A stretch of DNA of 47,110 bases from Oligoflexia bacterium (GTDB lineage: Bacteria > Bdellovibrionota_C > UBA2361 > JBGSMV01), in assembly GCA_019694515.1 (NCBI GenBank), contig JAIBBU010000025.1, positions 1 through 47,110 of the forward strand, in the 5' to 3' direction. The notes beneath the pieces are model-generated. The model was not told where the DNA came from, made no database searches, and was given only the letters and a program-made list of their open reading frames with translations. The translations under genes and the position numbers were made by a program. Numbering within the stretch: the first letter of the stretch is position 1; each line of letters begins with the position of its first letter. Shown here in pieces: positions 9,542 to 17,916 of the stretch.

Positions 9542-9904
9542 CTAACCAGCAACAACCGGTTGAGGATCAGAGGATTCCTCAGTTTGGGCCTTATTGTTCT
9601 GATTTTGCTTGTGCTTATGCTTTGAGCCTGCGCTGTGCTTTTGCCCCTCTTGTCTACGCACCACGATCGGCGAGTTAATCACAAGGGTAGTCATTTCAGT
9701 CTCGCGCTTATACTCAATATCGAAGCCCTGTTTATCAATTACGAAATATTTCTCAATAACCGAGCACATTTCGGACTTAAAGCTCGCCATCTCTTCGTTG
9801 GTCAGACCGGTGCGGTCTTGAACCAGGACGAAGTGCAAACGGCTGCGCGCAATCGACTTGCTCGCGGCCTTATTACTGAAGAAGTTTCTTAGTCCGTTAA
9901 ACAC
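9542..9904 (-). CDS. minE: Cell division topological specificity factor MinE (extended C-terminus)
   Basis: Stimulates the MinD ATPase and drives Min oscillation so the septum forms at mid-cell. The N-terminal amphipathic/anti-MinCD part (FNGLRNFFSNKAASKSIARSRL) and the topological domain (MCSVIEKYFVIDKQGFDIEYKRE) fit MinE. It starts with GTG 9904, with GAGAGGAG about 9 nt upstream. It is 120 residues, against about 88 in E. coli; the extra tail from about residue 86 is rich in His, Lys, Asn and Gln and looks disordered. It is the third gene of minC-minD-minE but is separated from minD by 186 bp, wider than usual for this pair. Confidence 0.9.
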   Translation of the reverse strand: MFNGLRNFFSNKAASKSIARSRLHFVLVQDRTGLTNEEMASFKSEMCSVIEKYFVIDKQGFDIEYKRETEMTTLVINSPIVVRRQEGQKHSAGSKHKHKQNQNNKAQTEESSDPQPVVAG

Positions 9905-10056
9905 CTGTAAGCTCCTCTCAGTTATTCATCCTAAAGTGGTCTGCATCCAAAAAATTCGGCGCTCTAGAAAAACAATACGCTACAACCAACGTTTCCACTA
10001 TCCCAAAACATCAGCTGAAAACCCTTTAGCCGCGCCCCCGCGCCGAGCAAAGCGCT

Positions 10057-10104
10057 TCAAGCCCACAGCTGTTTCAAGCCCATAGCTGTTTCAAGCCCAT
10101 AGCC
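10057..10104 (-). repeat. 17-bp tandem repeat duplicating the minD stop region
   Basis: Three head-to-tail units of period 17 (10057-10073, 10074-10090, 10091-10104 partial). On the minus strand each unit reads CTATGGGCTTGAAACAG, with one G substitution in the distal copy. The first unit met by a ribosome encodes the last residues of MinD (Leu-Trp-Ala-stop); the next two repeat that end, stop codon included, after the gene. The units are nearly identical, so the duplication looks recent. Confidence 0.9.
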
Positions 10105-10909
10105 GCCCAATCTTGCCCCAGATCGAGTCCGCGCCGAGGTCCGGAATTGGAATACTCTCTCCACACAGGCGTCCGGCGATTCGATTAAACGCCATGCCCG
10201 CTTTGGATTTGGGGTTATAAACCACGGGCTCGCCGCAGTTCGCGGAAACGATCACATTCTCGTCCCGCTCGATCACGCCGATCAGCTCAATACCTAAAAT
10301 ATCCTGGACATCTTCGACGGACAGCATATCGCCGCGGCGCACCATATTCTGGTCTAGCCGATTGATCAGGAGCAGCGGCTCCACACTGCGGGCCGTCAGG
10401 AGGCCAATCACCCGGTCGGCATCGCGAATTGCGGGGATTTCCGGAGTGGTGACCACCAAGGCCTTGTCAGCGGCAGCACAGGCGTTCTTGAACCCCTGTT
10501 CAATACCGGCTGGGGAATCAACCAAGATAAAATTAAATTCCCGGCGGAATTGATCCAAAGCGGCCTTAACCTCGGCCTCATCGACCACGTCCTTCTCGTC
10601 CGTTTGCGAAGCGGGCAGCAGGAATAAATTGTTCGACTTCTTGGACTTGATCAGGGCTTGCTGCGGTTTGCAGACCTTCTTCGCTACGTCGACCAAATTA
10701 AAGACGATGCGATTCTCAAGTCCCAAAATAACGTCGAGGTTTCTTAGCCCGATATCGGCATCAGCCACCAAGACGCGCTTACCCTTAAGCGCCAACGCAG
10801 CTCCGATGCTGGCAGTGGTCGTAGTTTTCCCGACGCCGCCCTTGCCCGAAGTCACAACGATAATTTGGCCCGTGCTCTTCGAGTTATTCGTACCGTTCTT
10901 AAGACTCAT
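10091..10909 (-). CDS. minD: Septum site-determining ATPase MinD
   Basis: ParA/MinD-family ATPase that carries MinC to the membrane and oscillates with MinE. It is 272 residues. The deviant Walker A SGKGGVGKTT is at 21-30 with the signature Lys23 and Lys28; VLVADADIGLRNLD follows, and ILVDSPAGIEQG is the Walker B/switch II region. The C-terminal DSIWGKIGRLWA fits the amphipathic membrane-targeting helix. The start is ATG 10909, 25 nt after minC. The terminal codons and stop lie in the first unit of a 17-bp tandem repeat, so a change in repeat number would alter sequence beyond the stop but not the protein. Confidence 0.97.
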   Translation of the reverse strand: MSLKNGTNNSKSTGQIIVVTSGKGGVGKTTTTASIGAALALKGKRVLVADADIGLRNLDVILGLENRIVFNLVDVAKKVCKPQQALIKSKKSNNLFLLPASQTDEKDVVDEAEVKAALDQFRREFNFILVDSPAGIEQGFKNACAAADKALVVTTPEIPAIRDADRVIGLLTARSVEPLLLINRLDQNMVRRGDMLSVEDVQDILGIELIGVIERDENVIVSANCGEPVVYNPKSKAGMAFNRIAGRLCGESIPIPDLGADSIWGKIGRLWA

Positions 10910-10934
10910 TTATTCCTCTTCACACAAAACAAAT

Positions 10935-11879
10935 TTAGCTTCTACGTTTGAAGGTGAAATTTTTGGAGTTGTAAGGCTCAACTACAATCATGTTGGCTTC
11001 CACACGCGCAATTTCCGGCGCGCGCTGGCCTTCACTGGAGCCACGGCTGATAATCGAACCGATCCGGAGCTGCGTCGGCGCAAGCGATAATGCAAAAATA
11101 CCGCGGCCGCCGCCGGTTTCATCATAGGCGCCGGCATGCGCTACACCGCGGAGGGTACCGAGCACCACAATATCTCCGCCTGCCACAATCTCGGCACCCG
11201 AATTAACATCGCCAAAAATCACTAAAGAGTGTTCGGTCTCGATCTTCTGACCGCTGCGCAGTGTGGCGTACACCAGCCGCGCATCGGGATCGTCCCACAG
11301 AAAAGATTCATTGCCGCCGGATTTTTCGTCGGCCAGTCCTTTGGCTACGATTTCATCGTCTGCCAGCCCAATCCCTTCTACTCCGCCAAAAAGCCCCAGT
11401 GCCGTGTCGGCATCATTCATAACCTTATCCTTAGCACCCGTAATCTCACGCACCACGCCGATTGAGTCCACCGACTTGGATTCGCCTGAACCAACCGGAC
11501 GGCGCACTTCGCGCACCCGCGAAGCACGCACCTTAATATTATAGCTATCAGTCAATAACGCCGAGACTTCAGCGATGAATTCCTCAGTCGGCTTAGCTCC
11601 CACCCACTCCAACGCAACCGGATTGCCGGTTAGGAAGGACTGCCGTGAAGTTAAGAAATCAGCCAGAGCGGATTTGAGCGTCGGACCTTCCACTCGTCCA
11701 TCAAGACGCAGCACCAAACCATCGGCGGTGCCGCGGGCGGTTACGATCCCGCCGCGCTCGGAAGAGAGCTGCTCAATTTTTGCGGGGTCAAGAAGCGGGT
11801 CAATGCTCCCTGCCTCTGGATGGTCAAGCCCGGACTCCAAGCCCGCGTTAAAACTACCTTCGTTGAAACTATTATCCAT
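10935..11879 (-). CDS. minC: Septum site-determining protein MinC (long linker)
   Basis: FtsZ polymerisation inhibitor that works with MinD. An N-terminal domain is seen at about 45-122 (ARGTADGLVLRLDG...SYNIKVRASR). The C-terminal beta-helix at about 200-305 (LVYATLRSGQKIETEHSLVI, then FGDVNSGAEIVAGGDIVVLG, LRGVAHAGA, MIVVEPY) binds MinD and FtsZ. It is 314 residues, against about 231 in E. coli; the extra length is an acidic N-terminal extension of about 42 residues and a linker of about 75 residues (125-200) without recognisable structure. The start is ATG 11879. It is the first gene of the min operon and divergent from the beta-propeller gene. Confidence 0.95.
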   Translation of the reverse strand: MDNSFNEGSFNAGLESGLDHPEAGSIDPLLDPAKIEQLSSERGGIVTARGTADGLVLRLDGRVEGPTLKSALADFLTSRQSFLTGNPVALEWVGAKPTEEFIAEVSALLTDSYNIKVRASRVREVRRPVGSGESKSVDSIGVVREITGAKDKVMNDADTALGLFGGVEGIGLADDEIVAKGLADEKSGGNESFLWDDPDARLVYATLRSGQKIETEHSLVIFGDVNSGAEIVAGGDIVVLGTLRGVAHAGAYDETGGGRGIFALSLAPTQLRIGSIISRGSSEGQRAPEIARVEANMIVVEPYNSKNFTFKRRS

Positions 11880-12110
11880 ACCTCTAGCGATCTACCTCAG
11901 AAGTCCGCAGCCGTTGATTCACAATACCCTTCCCGTCCGAAAAAGCACGACATTACCCTAGCTTTCCCCGACAGCTGCGCTTAGCCACCCGCCCCTAGTT
12001 TAAGTAGCTTATAGCAAATCAGAAAAGCGCAAGTCAACCAAGTTATCGAACACTATCCCACTATTTGATGGAATGGCCTCAGGGATGACAGTTACCTGAC
12101 CATTCGTTAC
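11880..12110. promoter_or_regulatory. Divergent intergenic region between minC and the propeller gene
   Basis: About 230 bp, richer in A and T near 12000-12070 (AGTAGCTTATAGCAAATCAG). It must hold the min operon promoter. The only element I can point to with confidence is the TATAAT at 12111. No small gene or long repeat was seen. Confidence 0.4.
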
Positions 12111-12116
12111 TATAAT
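12111..12116 (+). promoter_or_regulatory. Perfect -10 box placed for a leaderless transcript
   Basis: TATAAT ends 6 bp before ATG 12123, so transcription would begin at or within a base or two of the start codon. There is no Shine-Dalgarno sequence in front of that ATG. A -35 element is not clear (ATGACA at 12085 is 20 bp away, ACAGTT at 12088 is 17 bp away). Confidence 0.45.
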
Positions 12117-12122
12117 CACTCA

Positions 12123-13127
12123 ATGATTCATCTCCGGCTTAGTGCGATTGTCTCCTCCCTGCTCCTCTGCCTGCTGTTTCAGCTCCGGGCCGAAGCGGCC
12201 TCCAATGACGAGTTCGAGCTGAATGTTCCCCCCCGACTCTCCGGGAGGATCGTCTTCAGCGCGCAGTCCGGATCGACAGAGTCAATCTTTGTGCTGGATC
12301 TGGACGGACGCCGGGTTCGCAAGCTAATCGGAGATTCGCATCACAACTCTTATCCGAGCTGGTCACCGGACGGAACCAAATTGGCCTTCGCCTCCGATCG
12401 CGATAGCGATTGGGAGATCTACGTCAGCGATTTCGAGGGTCAAGATCAACTAAGGCTAACTAACAATCCGGGGATCGACGACCATCCGGCTTTTGCCCAC
12501 GATCGCAATCAGATCATCTACTTTTCTGAGAGCGCCGACGGGAAAGGTACGAATATATATACGATCGTGCCCCCTTCAACCGAGCCTGTGAGACTCACCA
12601 ATTTGGGCGGCAAGAATTCGACGCCGCAACTCTCGCCAGATGGCACGCAAATATCCTATTCCACGAGCCGTTTCTGGCCCGGTTGGGATATATGTCTTTG
12701 GGATATAAAAGAACAAAAAGAAACCTGCCCGCTAAAGGGGGAACAGTCCTTCTGCCGCGCCCAATGGTCCAACTCCGGCGAGCGCTTGGTATATTCCTTT
12801 GGCTTTGGGAACGAGATTGATCTCGGAATTTTGGAGCTAAAGAGCGGCGCCAAGAAGAGCGTTACTAGCATGGATGGCCGGGAGTATGACGCGAGCTGGT
12901 CGCCTTCCGAAGATTATCTGGTGTTTGCGGCTGAAAACGGCGAACGCGATCGCTTTAAGCTTTTCATTCTGGAACTCAGCAGCGGTAAGATATCGCAGCT
13001 GCTTAGCTCGCGCTATTCGCTTCGCTATCCGGCATGGTCAGCGGTGACAACGATGCAGCTCGAGGCCCGCCGCATGGTACAGGCGCAAAGGGGCGAGGCT
13101 AAGAAACCCGCACTCCCAGAACAGTGA
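12123..13127 (+). CDS. Exported TolB-like beta-propeller (PD40 repeat) protein
   Basis: 334 residues with a Sec-type signal peptide: IVSSLLLCLLFQLRAEA, cleavage near residue 26. The mature protein is a series of WD40-like/PD40 blades, each with the W-S-P-D-G-x-x-[IL]-x-[FY] core: SYPSWSPDGTKLAFASDRD near 76, STPQLSPDGTQISYSTSRF near 166, YDASWSPSEDYLVFAAEN near 256. This resembles periplasmic TolB, but there is no separate N-terminal TolB domain and no Tol/Pal genes nearby, so the name tolB is not justified. It overlaps the next gene by 4 bp (GTGA), so the propeller and the lipoprotein peptidase are translationally coupled. The initiation context looks leaderless. Confidence 0.85.
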   Translation: MIHLRLSAIVSSLLLCLLFQLRAEAASNDEFELNVPPRLSGRIVFSAQSGSTESIFVLDLDGRRVRKLIGDSHHNSYPSWSPDGTKLAFASDRDSDWEIYVSDFEGQDQLRLTNNPGIDDHPAFAHDRNQIIYFSESADGKGTNIYTIVPPSTEPVRLTNLGGKNSTPQLSPDGTQISYSTSRFWPGWDICLWDIKEQKETCPLKGEQSFCRAQWSNSGERLVYSFGFGNEIDLGILELKSGAKKSVTSMDGREYDASWSPSEDYLVFAAENGERDRFKLFILELSSGKISQLLSSRYSLRYPAWSAVTTMQLEARRMVQAQRGEAKKPALPEQ

Positions 13128-14194
13128 GACTTAAACCAACTATCATTGCAGCGATCGGTATTATCCTCGGCGCCCTGAGCAGCTGCAGTCCGCTTTATGT
13201 AGCGCGCGCCGGTTATGAGCAGGCCAAGATTCTTTGGCACCGCGAGCCCATTACGGAGCTCTTGCGCGGCAGCACCGTGACTGCAGACGAACGTGAAAAG
13301 CTATCAGCGGTACTTGATGCCCGAGCTTTTGCCGGAACGATCGGACTCACCCCGGGAGACTCCTTCACTACCTATACACGCATAGAAAGAAACGAACTGG
13401 CATGGGTGCTGCTAGCCTCGAAGCCGGATTCATTCTCGCTCTTTACCTGGTGGTATCCGATTGTGGGGACTGTCCCATACAAGGGGTTCTTTGAAAAAGC
13501 CGCTGCCGAGAAGAGCGGCAGGATCCTAGAGGAGATCGGCTATGAAGTTTGGATTCGACCAACGGAAGCGATCAGCACTTTGGGGTGGTTTAACGATCCC
13601 CTGCTTTCGACCACCCTGCGAAACGAAGCGGCGACAGTAGTCAATACGGTGCTGCATGAATCGACCCACAGCACGATTTGGATACCTGGGGGAGTTGACT
13701 TCAATGAGAGCCTGGCGAATTTTGTTGGGGCGCGCGCCACGATCGAGTTCTTTGAATCGCGCCGCGAACTATGCGCCGATCAAAGCTGCACTCAGCGCTT
13801 GGCGGCGTTAGTGGATCGAGCGAAGGCCATTTATAACAGCCAGCTCGCGCTCTCCGAGATGATTGAGGGGCTGTATGGCAAGCTCGATCGACTCTACCGG
13901 AGCGATAAACCCAAAGAGCAGAAATTGGCTGAAAGAGAGGCTGTTTTTGAAGAATTTCTGACTCCGGTCCGGGCAAAGAATCCTAAACTGCAGGCTTTCA
14001 AGCAGTTAAATAATGCCGAAATCATTCAGTTTAAGCTTTATTTGACGGGGTTAAGGGGCTTCGAAGGGTTATTCGCCAAGCATTCCGGCAGTTGGCCGGC
14101 CTTCTTCGAATCGATTAGACTAATCATAGACAGACTCGAGCATGCAGGCAGCAAGAGCGCCTGGGAGCTCCTGCAAGAAGCCTCGCAACCATGA
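13124..14194 (+). CDS. Predicted lipoprotein aminopeptidase (PF10023 type)
   Basis: Zinc peptidase candidate anchored by lipid. It starts with GTG overlapping the previous stop (GTGA). The N-terminus is a lipoprotein signal ending in the lipobox L-S-S-C with Cys21. The family hallmarks are in order: PITELLRGSTVTADEREKL near 42, YPIVGTVPYKGFF near 111, STLGWFNDPLLST near 151, then the HExxH motif as HESTH (His178, Glu179, His182), followed by FNESLANFVG, whose Glu195 should be the third zinc ligand. It is 356 residues, usual for the family. The substrate is unknown. It overlaps pyrF by 4 bp (ATGA). Confidence 0.85.
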   Translation: MRLKPTIIAAIGIILGALSSCSPLYVARAGYEQAKILWHREPITELLRGSTVTADEREKLSAVLDARAFAGTIGLTPGDSFTTYTRIERNELAWVLLASKPDSFSLFTWWYPIVGTVPYKGFFEKAAAEKSGRILEEIGYEVWIRPTEAISTLGWFNDPLLSTTLRNEAATVVNTVLHESTHSTIWIPGGVDFNESLANFVGARATIEFFESRRELCADQSCTQRLAALVDRAKAIYNSQLALSEMIEGLYGKLDRLYRSDKPKEQKLAEREAVFEEFLTPVRAKNPKLQAFKQLNNAEIIQFKLYLTGLRGFEGLFAKHSGSWPAFFESIRLIIDRLEHAGSKSAWELLQEASQP

Positions 14195-15135
14195 GCGCTA
14201 CACTGAAAAACTTCGCCGACCGCGTCCAGCATGCCTGCCAGCAGAAGCACAGCTTTTTGATCGCTGGTTTCGACCCTGACCTGGACAAATTTCCGCGTTC
14301 AATTCTTAAAACCGCGACCGCCCGGTCGACGGAACTCTCGGAGCAGATCGAGGCGGCCTTGGTGCTCTATTATACTATGGCGATTGAAACGCTAGCGCCG
14401 TTGGTAGTGGGGATCAAACCCAACTGGGCCTATTTTGAGCAGTATGGTCTGCCCGGACTCAGCGCACTTTCGGAGGTATGCAAGATCGCGCAGCAACATG
14501 GGCTGCTGGTAATTGCTGACTGTAAGCGCGGAGATATCGGGCCAACAGCGCTGGCCTATGCGCGTGCTTTTTTGGGTGGCAGCAAGGTCTTTGGACAGAG
14601 CATCCCGGCTTTCGCCGCCGATGCTATGACGGTTAACCCTTTTCTGGGATTCGATACAGTGGAGCCGTTTTTGACGGAGTGCATCGCCCAAGACAAAGGC
14701 ATCTTTGTCCTGGTTAAGACCTCGAACCCGGGGTCGGCCGACCTGCAGAATCGCGCCGGCAGCGATAAGCAGACGATTAGCCACCGGATTGCGGCGTGGA
14801 TCTCGGCCAATGCCGGACGGCTGCTTGGCAGCTCCGGTTTTTCCGCACTAGGTGCCGTGGTCGGAGCAACCTATCCGAACGAAGCGCGCGAACTAAGAAA
14901 GCTTATGCCCAGAAGTCTCTTTTTGATTCCGGGCTTTGGCGCCCAAGGCGCTGCGGCGGGCGACGCCGTCAGCGGATTCGCCGGGCAGAGCGGCGCCGGA
15001 TTGATTAATGTTTCACGCGGGCTACTCTCCGCATTTTCGTCGCTGGAGCTGAGCGAGACGGAGATGCGGACAGAGCTCAAAGCCCTCGCCGGGAACTTCA
15101 ATACTCGGATCAACGCCGCAGTCCAGTCGCTTTAG
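14191..15135 (+). CDS. pyrF: Orotidine 5'-phosphate decarboxylase (type 2)
   Basis: Last step of de novo UMP synthesis. It is 314 residues, the longer mycobacterial/myxobacterial type rather than the roughly 240-residue enterobacterial type. The catalytic network is seen in LVIADCKRGDIG: Asp110, Lys112 and Asp115. GFDPDLDKFP near 26, VGIKPNWAYFEQYG near 73 and the phosphate loop near FGAQGA agree. Its ATG overlaps the stop of the lipoprotein peptidase, so pyrimidine synthesis is tied to an envelope peptidase by position only; no functional link is implied. No other pyr genes are here. Confidence 0.96.
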   Translation: MSATLKNFADRVQHACQQKHSFLIAGFDPDLDKFPRSILKTATARSTELSEQIEAALVLYYTMAIETLAPLVVGIKPNWAYFEQYGLPGLSALSEVCKIAQQHGLLVIADCKRGDIGPTALAYARAFLGGSKVFGQSIPAFAADAMTVNPFLGFDTVEPFLTECIAQDKGIFVLVKTSNPGSADLQNRAGSDKQTISHRIAAWISANAGRLLGSSGFSALGAVVGATYPNEARELRKLMPRSLFLIPGFGAQGAAAGDAVSGFAGQSGAGLINVSRGLLSAFSSLELSETEMRTELKALAGNFNTRINAAVQSL

Positions 15136-15199
15136 GTCCCGGCAAATTTGACACCTCTGCTCTGCCCGTGCTCAGATTCATAACGATTCAGAGCTAACG

Positions 15200-17266
15200 A
15201 TGCTAATTCGCGGACAGGAAAAGAAATTGACCGATTCATCACTGGGATTTGGCGCACTTGTAGTCTTCGAGCAGGACGGCGAATCGATCCCGGCGATCGT
15301 GATGGGCTACGACCGCTCAAAGTACATGCTTTTTACGGTGCGTGGACGGCAGGTCGAGTTAACCTCCGATCGGCTGCACAAACTGCCTAACACAGGCGAG
15401 ACCAAGGGCTTGAGCAGCAGCGAAGCACGGCTCAGATACCTGCAAAAATTAGATCAAGAAGCGCGTGCTTGGACCGCCGAAATCAATCTAGCGCCGGCTT
15501 GGGAGAAGGCTTCGGCCGAAAACAGAGAATTCTCCAACTCTGAGTTGACCGTACTACTCTTAGGTAAAGACGAGCTACTTGGACATTTGGCAGTACGCTA
15601 CGCATTACTCGGCGACAAGGTGCATTTCAAGCGTAAGAAGGAGCTCTTTGTGCCGCGCAGCGTGGCTCAGATGGAGGAGCTGCAAAGAACCGAAGAGCAG
15701 CGCCGCAAGCGCCTTGAAGCCCTGCAGGAGCTGCAGGAACATTTTTCGCTCCGGCTCAAAGACCCCAGTCAGCCGTGCTCAGCGCTGATCGAGCCTGAAC
15801 TATATCTGCTGAAACAGATCGCGGCGGATGCTCCGCACATCGACAATCAGCAGCGGCGTGATGCCAAGGAGATCCTGAAACAGTTTTGCGAGCGGAATCA
15901 AATCGAACAACAAGGCACCTTGCCTGAGAGAGCCTACGATCTTTTGGAGCGCACCGGATATTTTCAGGAGCGTGGAACGAATCTGGCCTTCTTCAGATAT
16001 CTGCCATTCGGCGATTTCTCAGAGGCTGCCCAGGCCGAGGCACAGGCGGTCGATCCGGCTACACCGCGGGCTTTCGCACGGGTTGATTTTACCGCCAAGC
16101 ACTGCATCACAATTGATGACGCGTCGACGCGCGACATGGACGATGCGCTTTCGATCGAACAAACCCAAGATGGATATCTGCTGGGGGTCCATATCAGCGA
16201 TGTAGCATCGGCGATTGTGCCTGATGGGCCGCTTGATCTTGAGGCCCGCGGCCGGGCGACCTCGATCTACACTAGTGACTGCACCCGCAACATGCTGCCT
16301 CGCATACTAGCCGAGGATCGGTTAAGTCTAATGCAAGGACAGGTGCGTCCGGCGCTTAGTTTCATGATCGAGATTGATCGGAGCTACGCCGTTAAGAATT
16401 TTCAACTGAAGCCCTCGCTGATCAAGGTCCAGGAGCGCTTGACCTACGAAGAGGCGGATCGTCGCCTGGAGGCGGGAGAGTCGAGCCTTTCGCTGCTTTA
16501 CAACATCACGGCGGAGCTGGAAGCGCGGCGCTTTGAACAGGGCGGCTTCCGAGTCGAGAAGCGCGACGCCGCCGTACAGCTCGCGCCGGATGGCGAACTG
16601 AAACTGGTAGAGATCGACGAAAACGCACCCTCGCGTGCATTGGTGGCGGAATTGATGGTGTTGACCAACCGGGTTCTGGCGCAGTTTACCAGCGAGAACA
16701 AAATACCGATCCCTTATCGCTCACAGGCCGAGCCCGATCAGGATAAGATCAGCCGCATTTCAAGTATCCCCGCGGGCCCCGCTCGCGATTATGCCGTTCG
16801 CGGAACTCTCAAGAAATCCACGGTTAGCTTTGTTCCGGATCGGCATGCCACGCTAGGAATTACCGGGTACACTCAAGCCACCTCCCCGATTCGGCGCTAT
16901 TTGGATCTATGCATCCAGCGGCAGGTGTTGTGCTTTCTTCAGCACGGCAAGAACTTTTACTCAGAAGAGCAGTTTGCCAAATTGGTCGCTGAGACTGAAG
17001 AGCCGCTCAGAAAAGCGACCGCCGTTTCACGCGAAAGCAAGCGTTTCTGGCTGCTGACCTATCTGGGGAAAATGGCGCGAAGCGCAGAACCGCTGCTTGG
17101 AACGGTAGTGCGAAACGATCTCAATACCCCTCTAATGGAGCTCGATCATATATACACGGTGTGCTTTGCGCAGACGCGCAAGAAGCCGGCGCTGGGTGAT
17201 AAGTTTAACTTGCGGCTGGTATCCGTAGATCCGAGATATGACTCGGTCAGACTAGAAGAGATCTAG
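15200..17266 (+). CDS. RNase II/RNase R-family 3'-5' exoribonuclease (RNB domain)
   Basis: 688 residues. The N-terminal SH3-like segment (FGALVVFEQDGESIPAIVMGY) resembles the start of cyanobacterial/plastid-type RNB nucleases rather than the cold-shock domains of E. coli RNase R. A charged helical region follows (160-185). The RNB catalytic domain spans about 298-620: the Asp cluster CITIDDASTRDMDDALS at 302-318 coordinates Mg, and GYTQATSPIRRYLDL is the second signature. The C-terminal 70 residues could be a reduced S1/OB fold, but no clear S1 motif is seen. The start is ATG 15200, 64 nt after pyrF, with a weak AGAGCT site. It is likely the main processive exonuclease for RNA turnover; whether to call it rnb or rnr is open. 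Confidence 0.92.
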   Translation: MLIRGQEKKLTDSSLGFGALVVFEQDGESIPAIVMGYDRSKYMLFTVRGRQVELTSDRLHKLPNTGETKGLSSSEARLRYLQKLDQEARAWTAEINLAPAWEKASAENREFSNSELTVLLLGKDELLGHLAVRYALLGDKVHFKRKKELFVPRSVAQMEELQRTEEQRRKRLEALQELQEHFSLRLKDPSQPCSALIEPELYLLKQIAADAPHIDNQQRRDAKEILKQFCERNQIEQQGTLPERAYDLLERTGYFQERGTNLAFFRYLPFGDFSEAAQAEAQAVDPATPRAFARVDFTAKHCITIDDASTRDMDDALSIEQTQDGYLLGVHISDVASAIVPDGPLDLEARGRATSIYTSDCTRNMLPRILAEDRLSLMQGQVRPALSFMIEIDRSYAVKNFQLKPSLIKVQERLTYEEADRRLEAGESSLSLLYNITAELEARRFEQGGFRVEKRDAAVQLAPDGELKLVEIDENAPSRALVAELMVLTNRVLAQFTSENKIPIPYRSQAEPDQDKISRISSIPAGPARDYAVRGTLKKSTVSFVPDRHATLGITGYTQATSPIRRYLDLCIQRQVLCFLQHGKNFYSEEQFAKLVAETEEPLRKATAVSRESKRFWLLTYLGKMARSAEPLLGTVVRNDLNTPLMELDHIYTVCFAQTRKKPALGDKFNLRLVSVDPRYDSVRLEEI

Positions 17267-17329
17267 CAAAGTTGCGGATCTTATTGAGAGTGGAAGAAGA
17301 TAGCGCGAACCGATCGCCCGACGCCTGAG

Positions 17330-17530
17330 CTAGTTAATCAGATGTTTAGCCGGGACGTCGTACTCGGTATCCAGATCGCAGTCCTCGGCCTCATCTTCAT
17401 CAGCGCAGGCTACAGCAATCACCTCAAAAGCCCTGGTCAGCACATCAATGTCATCAATGGCTAACTCGATGATTTCGAAAGCTTCTGAGCTGCCGGTAAT
17501 AACCATTGGTTCTTTTTCGGATTTGGCCAT
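17330..17530 (-). CDS. Small acidic protein, 66 aa, unknown
   Basis: Short frame from ATG 17530 with GAGG about 11 nt upstream. The product is strongly acidic (a DEDEAEDCDLDTEYD run near 45-60) with a hydrophobic/acidic first half; there is no signal peptide and no known motif. It is convergent with the exoribonuclease and divergent from the hairpin-rich region. A real gene is plausible because of the ribosome-binding site and the biased composition, but the length makes chance possible. Confidence 0.45.
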   Translation of the reverse strand: MAKSEKEPMVITGSSEAFEIIELAIDDIDVLTRAFEVIAVACADEDEAEDCDLDTEYDVPAKHLIN

Positions 17531-17666
17531 GCGGAAAAAACCTCGATATTGGTGGAAACCTAAGGCTCTAAGAGCACAAACCGGGCCACAGGATTAAAGT
17601 CGTCGCCCCCACCCCTGAACTTAAATTATTTTTAAATTTCTCTGTATTTCTAATGCCTTACCAAAT

Positions 17667-17902
17667 CTGCGAAGTCTCTGAGACTTCGCAGGTGGGGGTC
17701 CGGGCTGACGGCGGACCGGCAAAAGGTGCCAAAACCGTGGCGCGGGGTTGCCCTACGAAAAGCAAGTAGTTTTAAGGTATCGGCTCTGGTACAACCGAGC
17801 CTCGTTTTATGAAATTTGGCCACCCAACTGAGAGAGACCATTGGTCTCGGCCCCTCCATAACATTGGGAGGGAAGAGCTCTGCCGGAGTCTTTTCCGGGA
17901 AA
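17667..17902 (+). other. Hairpin array upstream of / overlapping the release-factor start
   Basis: Six inverted repeats follow one another in about 235 bp: 17667-17678/17680-17691 (12-bp arms, 1-bp centre), 17697-17702/17712-17717 (GGTCCG/CGGACC), 17782-17801 (GGCTC, GGT, loop ACA, ACC, GAGCC), 17834-17848 (perfect 15-bp GAGACCA-T-TGGTCTC), 17852-17857/17867-17872 (CCCTCC/GGAGGG) and 17892-17902 (TTTCC-G-GGAAA). Such density suggests a structured RNA, either a 5' leader of the release-factor gene or a separate ncRNA. It does not fit the TPP, cobalamin or glycine riboswitch, tmRNA, SRP RNA or RNase P signatures as far as I can judge. Confidence 0.4.
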
Positions 17903-17916
17903 GAGACACGCACTTT

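Noticed and set aside
12123..13127. Calling the beta-propeller gene tolB
   Set aside because: It has no N-terminal TolB domain and no tolQRA or pal genes nearby; only the propeller repeat is shared.
17640..17910. TPP, cobalamin or other known riboswitch, RNase P or SRP RNA in the hairpin array
   Set aside because: Short matches such as CTGAGAGAGACC and GGTCCGGGCT are isolated; the remaining conserved boxes are absent.
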